Below are positions 59,600 to 64,000 of a DNA stretch of 64,000 nucleotides, piece by piece. The position numbers and the translations under genes were made by a program. The first letter of the stretch is position 1; each line of letters begins with the position of its first letter. The DNA comes from Acanthopleura granulata (lineage: Eukaryota > Mollusca > Polyplacophora > Chitonida > Chitonidae): NCBI GenBank assembly GCA_016165875.1, contig JABBOT010000003.1, forward strand, positions 30,175,663 through 30,239,662, in the 5' to 3' direction. The notes below the pieces were generated by a model. The model did not search any database. It saw only the letters and a program-made list of their open reading frames with translations, and was not told the DNA's origin.

Positions 59600-62500
59600 T
59601 TTCTACATGGGCATGTGTGCAAAATCAACCAGACTTTCTGTACATATCTTAGGAGCTGCATGGCTGTGTAACACAACAAAACACGTGCAAAGCTAAGAAT
59701 CACCCAATAAAATGATTTGAAATGTGTGGCAATAATGGAAATAATTGGCATTTATCAACTGTGTGGACAGCACCAGCTCTACTCAAGCTGCATTCAGCAA
59801 CATTAGTATATTGTTTTGAAGTGAATCTGTGGGAAAGTTGTGCAATAAAATTTGCACTGATTAAAGGAGTGAAGATGAAAGCTGGTCAGGGGTAACTGGA
59901 CTGATCAATCAAAAGCTTGTCAAAGACCACACTTTAAAAAGGAAGGAAAAAAAAGTTGATACAAATACACTGGACTCCAGGTTAGGTGTTCTACCTACAG
60001 CCAATGGACCCGACAGAAACATGGCTCTCATTAATTTATCTGCTGTTTCGAGTTTTAAATTGACCATTACATGTTAATATTTCCACACAAAATTAAAAAG
60101 TACAGAAATTTAGCCTCAACAACAACACATACAATATACATGAATATAACACCAGTGTGGCAAAAAATCACTTCAGTATCAAATACTGTGGATAACTTCA
60201 CAAACAGTGTAGACTAATGTACCTCCCCAACAATTGGCAAACAGCACAGAACTGGTGTAAGAGTGCATATAAATACCTGAATATATATATCTGTTGCCAT
60301 GACTAAGTAACTGTGGCAAAAGTCAAAGTTTTTTCAGACAGTGACTATACCACCAGCAGTGGAACCAATTTGCGTCATGAAATGAGAAGTTAATAGGACA
60401 AGGAAAAATGGCCGCTTTTTTCCCCGGTGCCATTATTTTTACGTAAAAGCGTGCCCCTTGCAGCAGACGACGTCTCAAAGTGGCCAATGATGTCTAAATT
60501 GCTGAGAGGAAAAAACATCGAGGGCTTGTGAAGCCATCCTCTTTTCCAGGCTGAAGAATTTTTTGGTGTTTTAACTGGGAGGGAAAAACAGCAGGCATTA
60601 GAAGACTGTAGGGGTGTTTGGGATAACCTCTGGCAGTTTATCATGTAGAATGTGTAGTGCTAAGTACTGTGATCTCCTTCCCATTTACCATTCATCTCTT
60701 CATGTCAACAGTTTACAATACTGCAGACAGTAGACATTGACAATGGCAAGCTATTCGACACCTCTGCCAGCGAGACTGCCATAAGTCAGTTTTGACATGA
60801 TGTTTGGAGAAAGGGGGCGAGCTTGGCAGCAGAAGGGATGATAATCTAGTTACCACACCCTGGTACTGTTTTATAAATGATCCCATTGTACATGGCTAGG
60901 CGGAACAACTCCCCGAGGTTCACAGCCAGTTCAACCACGGCTCCTGACCTTTACTTCCTCCATTAACCCCCCCCCCCCTCCACCAGGAAAACTGCACCGC
61001 TCCATGCACCTGGGCATGGTTTTTTTTCCAACATATAACTGTCAAAAACAATTTCCTTTCAAATCAAGAAGAAAGTCAGACAAATGACCTTTAATTATAA
61101 TTTTTCAGATTTAGTGAGGGAGGGAGAGAGAAGCAGATGTGTTTTTTTCTTTAACACTGTCATGGTATTGAACCAAACTTTTTACCCTTCTAATTAGCCT
61201 CCAAACAACTGATCTGTAGGAGCATCTTTTAATTGCCAGCGCCATCTTTTAATAGACCTGTGAAACGATCCACCAGGATCATTACGTTAACGGCAGGATA
61301 TTTAAATATTGCTGATGTAAATGGTCAGGCTCAACTTGAATTCAGTAATCCATTAACACTAACTACGTTTGTTTTTCTTGTTCTCCACAGGAACGCTCCA
61401 GTTTTGATAATGTCATGACCGAAAAGCACACTTAACAAATTCCTGCCTCCATTACTAACTTCACACTATGGTTTTATTTTTAGTCCTGTCAACCATTTTT
61501 TTTTCTCATTTTATGAAAAAAAAAACAGACTAAAATCATGAGTCAGTACAGAAAAATTGAGCCCAAATTCAAACTAGTGGCTCTGGATTGTGATCTATTT
61601 TCTTGAATGTCAGCGCCCCTGGATTAAATCAAATAAAATCCACATGTCCCATGAATTTGTCATAAAGTATTGATATTTAACAGCATAACCTGACGCAGCC
61701 AGACGGAATTCGATACCAACGCAGTCTGATAAAGGCTAATGCAATTGCATGATTAGTTTGGTGAGATTCACTCGCATCAACCATTGGATATAATCCCAGC
61801 AGGGACAGGCAATGGTAGAATGGCACCAGTGTTGCCTAACACATTATTATATCTTGTTATATCTACCAGGAGTGGGTGGATTTCCTCTCAAGAGTTTCCT
61901 GAGATAAGACTTCCTAACCTTCAACTTAATAGATTCAAGACTGAAATTCACCCTCACTCTGTGTTCAGAGTGACAAGGCTTTTGGTGAGTGACAAATAGG
62001 GAGCTGGGAAAAGTTTGCCCTCATATATCTTTGTCAGAGCTTAGAGCCCTCAGAACACAAGATGGTGTCCCTCTCTTCACTTCAATGGTCAAAGGGCCGA
62101 GGCAATGTGGCCACCACTATACGTTGGTCATTTATCATTCCTCTGACGGGATGGCCCCCTTGATTAGGCTATTGCCAGTTGACCTCCCGGACCTATCCCT
62201 ACGTGCTTGTGGTAACAGGGAGAATCAGGGTACATCTCAACCAGGACAATTCCCTGATCAGAAAACCCTGATGACAGCACAACTGCCACATGCAAAGTCA
62301 TGCATGACTGGAGACTGTCCTTTGAGTAAAGAATCCCACAAGACATGACCAGTAATATTTTGTAACCAGATTAAAACATCTGCAAGTCCTGGAGAATTCT
62401 GAATGCATGCTTGTCACCTTCCTTACAATCACTTTCCCTAGTGTCACATTCTTGGATTGTGTATTTTCATATCTTAACAAGAATGGACCAACATTATATT

Positions 62501-64000
62501 GTGACCATTACAAATTTTACCATATCTAGCCAACAAGAAAACATCTATTGGTGAGGACTGAAAAAAACAACGCAAACTATCATAGATAAAAAGAAAAAAA
62601 AGTGGACCTGCAAAACAAATCCTAGTGAGAGTTAACACTACTTTCATAAAAGTTTCTTTCAATACTTGTTTTGCAGGTGTAAGTTCCAAGCCATCCTGTT
62701 AAAACTGCAGCACTCCTCACAAATTTACCTTAATGTACTTCACTGAAAAAGAGGAGAATTCCTAACATGAGCTGCAAAATGAGTCCTTTCAAGTGCTGAG
62801 GCAATTTGTTAAGAGCTATAATTGTTACAAGCTTTTAATTCCACTTGAATTGTCAGAACACCTGAGTGCTGATGTGCTGTTGTCATTGAAGATTCTCTAC
62901 CCGTACAAGGCATCCAGGTAAAAGGACTAAAACACAAACCAGGTATCCAGTCCAGGTAATTCACCTGGATGACAAATTGATGGTGGGAAGATCTATGTGG
63001 CAGGAGAGAGATGCCTCTCTCAGAAGTGTGCTTTACACTTAACTCCCTTATTTATGTGACAAAGGCAGAGATCTAATGGGTCCAATGATGGGAATTTAAT
63101 TGGAGCTAATGTCTTGATGGTACCGTTTAGGGCCCCTAACACTTCAACTCCTGCAATCACACACAAGACTGACAAGAGGCTGAGCTGGATTAAAGGGGAA
63201 AGGAGTCACCACAGGTATGGATGCGTATACCCGGGGTCAGGCCATTATGATTCCTGGAGCTTCATAATTCAAACATAACAGACACACAGATGCAGTATTA
63301 TGCGTGTGCACGTCTTTCATTGTGCACAACCAGATGTACACACAGATCAGGTTATTGTCAGAGGACATACAGCACATTTTGCTTCCATCTTAAGTCATAA
63401 ACAACAACATATAAATTAGCATGGTACACAATTCGGAGGTAGACTTTATTACTCCCCCTAAAGAATATTCTTTGCATCTTTCCATAATCAATGACAACTG
63501 CTGACTGTTCTGTTTGCATGAATTTCTCCTCCATTTTTTAATTCATATACTTCTTTAGTTCTTAGAAGGTTTGTGTTTAATATTACTTAGGATTCTAGTT
63601 GTGTGATTCTTTTTCAACTCCCATCAGAAAAGCAGGAGTCTTTCTAGCAGGACATGGGAACATATGGCGATATGGTACCCTCTTATTTCTACCATTTGTA
63701 CCAGGAAATGACCATAAAAAAATTCACCGTTGTTCACACTGAACGGAGATCAAATACTCACGATGACTCAAAACGGACATATTTTATGTTAAACAGTGAA
63801 AGAATGTTATTTAAATTTCAAGTAAAACATCTACTGAGCTCAACTGAAATTCATACTATTATTATATCTGAAAAACTTATTAATATATTCAATCTAACAG
63901 CCGATAATGTGACCTAATGAATGGTAACTTCATACCGAAATCCCTCGTGTGTACACATGACCTTAACCTTTCGGTCAGAAGGTCACCTTGAAGGCACACA
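55760..64000. other. Presumed TMEM135 intron and upstream sequence
   Basis: No further TMEM135 exon could be recognised on the minus strand in 8.2 kb. The block holds a GC-rich patch (about 56455-56510, with inverted GCGGGGC/GCCCCGC), a poly-A run (59569-59596), a C run near 60967-60979, and long repeat-poor, moderately complex sequence from about 60380 to 63250. Short open frames here show no coding resemblance. Confidence 0.55.

Overview
The window is animal nuclear DNA: AT-rich, intron-dense, GT-AG spliced, and full of decayed short interspersed repeats. The repeat style suggests a lophotrochozoan, probably a mollusc: tRNA-headed SINEs ending in a motif like 'gtataagtgaaatattcttgagtac' then (AAAT)n, plus frequent 'acatgtacatg' runs. 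The phylum is inference; the metazoan origin is secure from the genes.

Left and centre (1043-47303, plus strand): one apparently complete androglobin gene (ADGB). I resolved 43 coding exons with consistent splice phases; their lengths sum to 5280 nt, giving 1759 codons plus a stop. In order the protein has the conserved MASKQTKK start, a calpain-like domain, a Lys-rich insert, a circularly permuted globin interrupted by an IQ motif, beta-rich C-terminal regions with two more Lys-rich linkers, and a final coiled coil with a Lys-rich end. In vertebrates androglobin works in sperm flagellum formation and ciliated cells; that role is only inferred here.

Right (50532-55759, minus strand): the last seven coding exons of TMEM135 (PMP52), a multi-pass peroxisomal/mitochondrial membrane protein. 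They match about the last 285 residues of a protein of roughly 460. The 5' exons were not found between 55760 and 64000, so they lie in or beyond an 8.2 kb or longer intron. The two genes are convergent, with about 3.2 kb between their stop codons.

Non-coding content: a SINE with a target-site duplication (6604-6893) and several relatives; a second tRNA-headed family; fold-back elements (9220-9325, 24757-24886, 39781-39956, 52876-53030); a roughly 300-bp repeat present in opposite orientations (40241-40540 and 55096-55402); and minisatellites of 15, 23, 42, 48 and 52 bp. The most unusual structures are two decayed copies of ADGB exon 40 just upstream of the real exon, and a second terminal-exon-like block (45854-46015) upstream of the true last exon. 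I see no prokaryotic-type system, CRISPR array or functional RNA gene.
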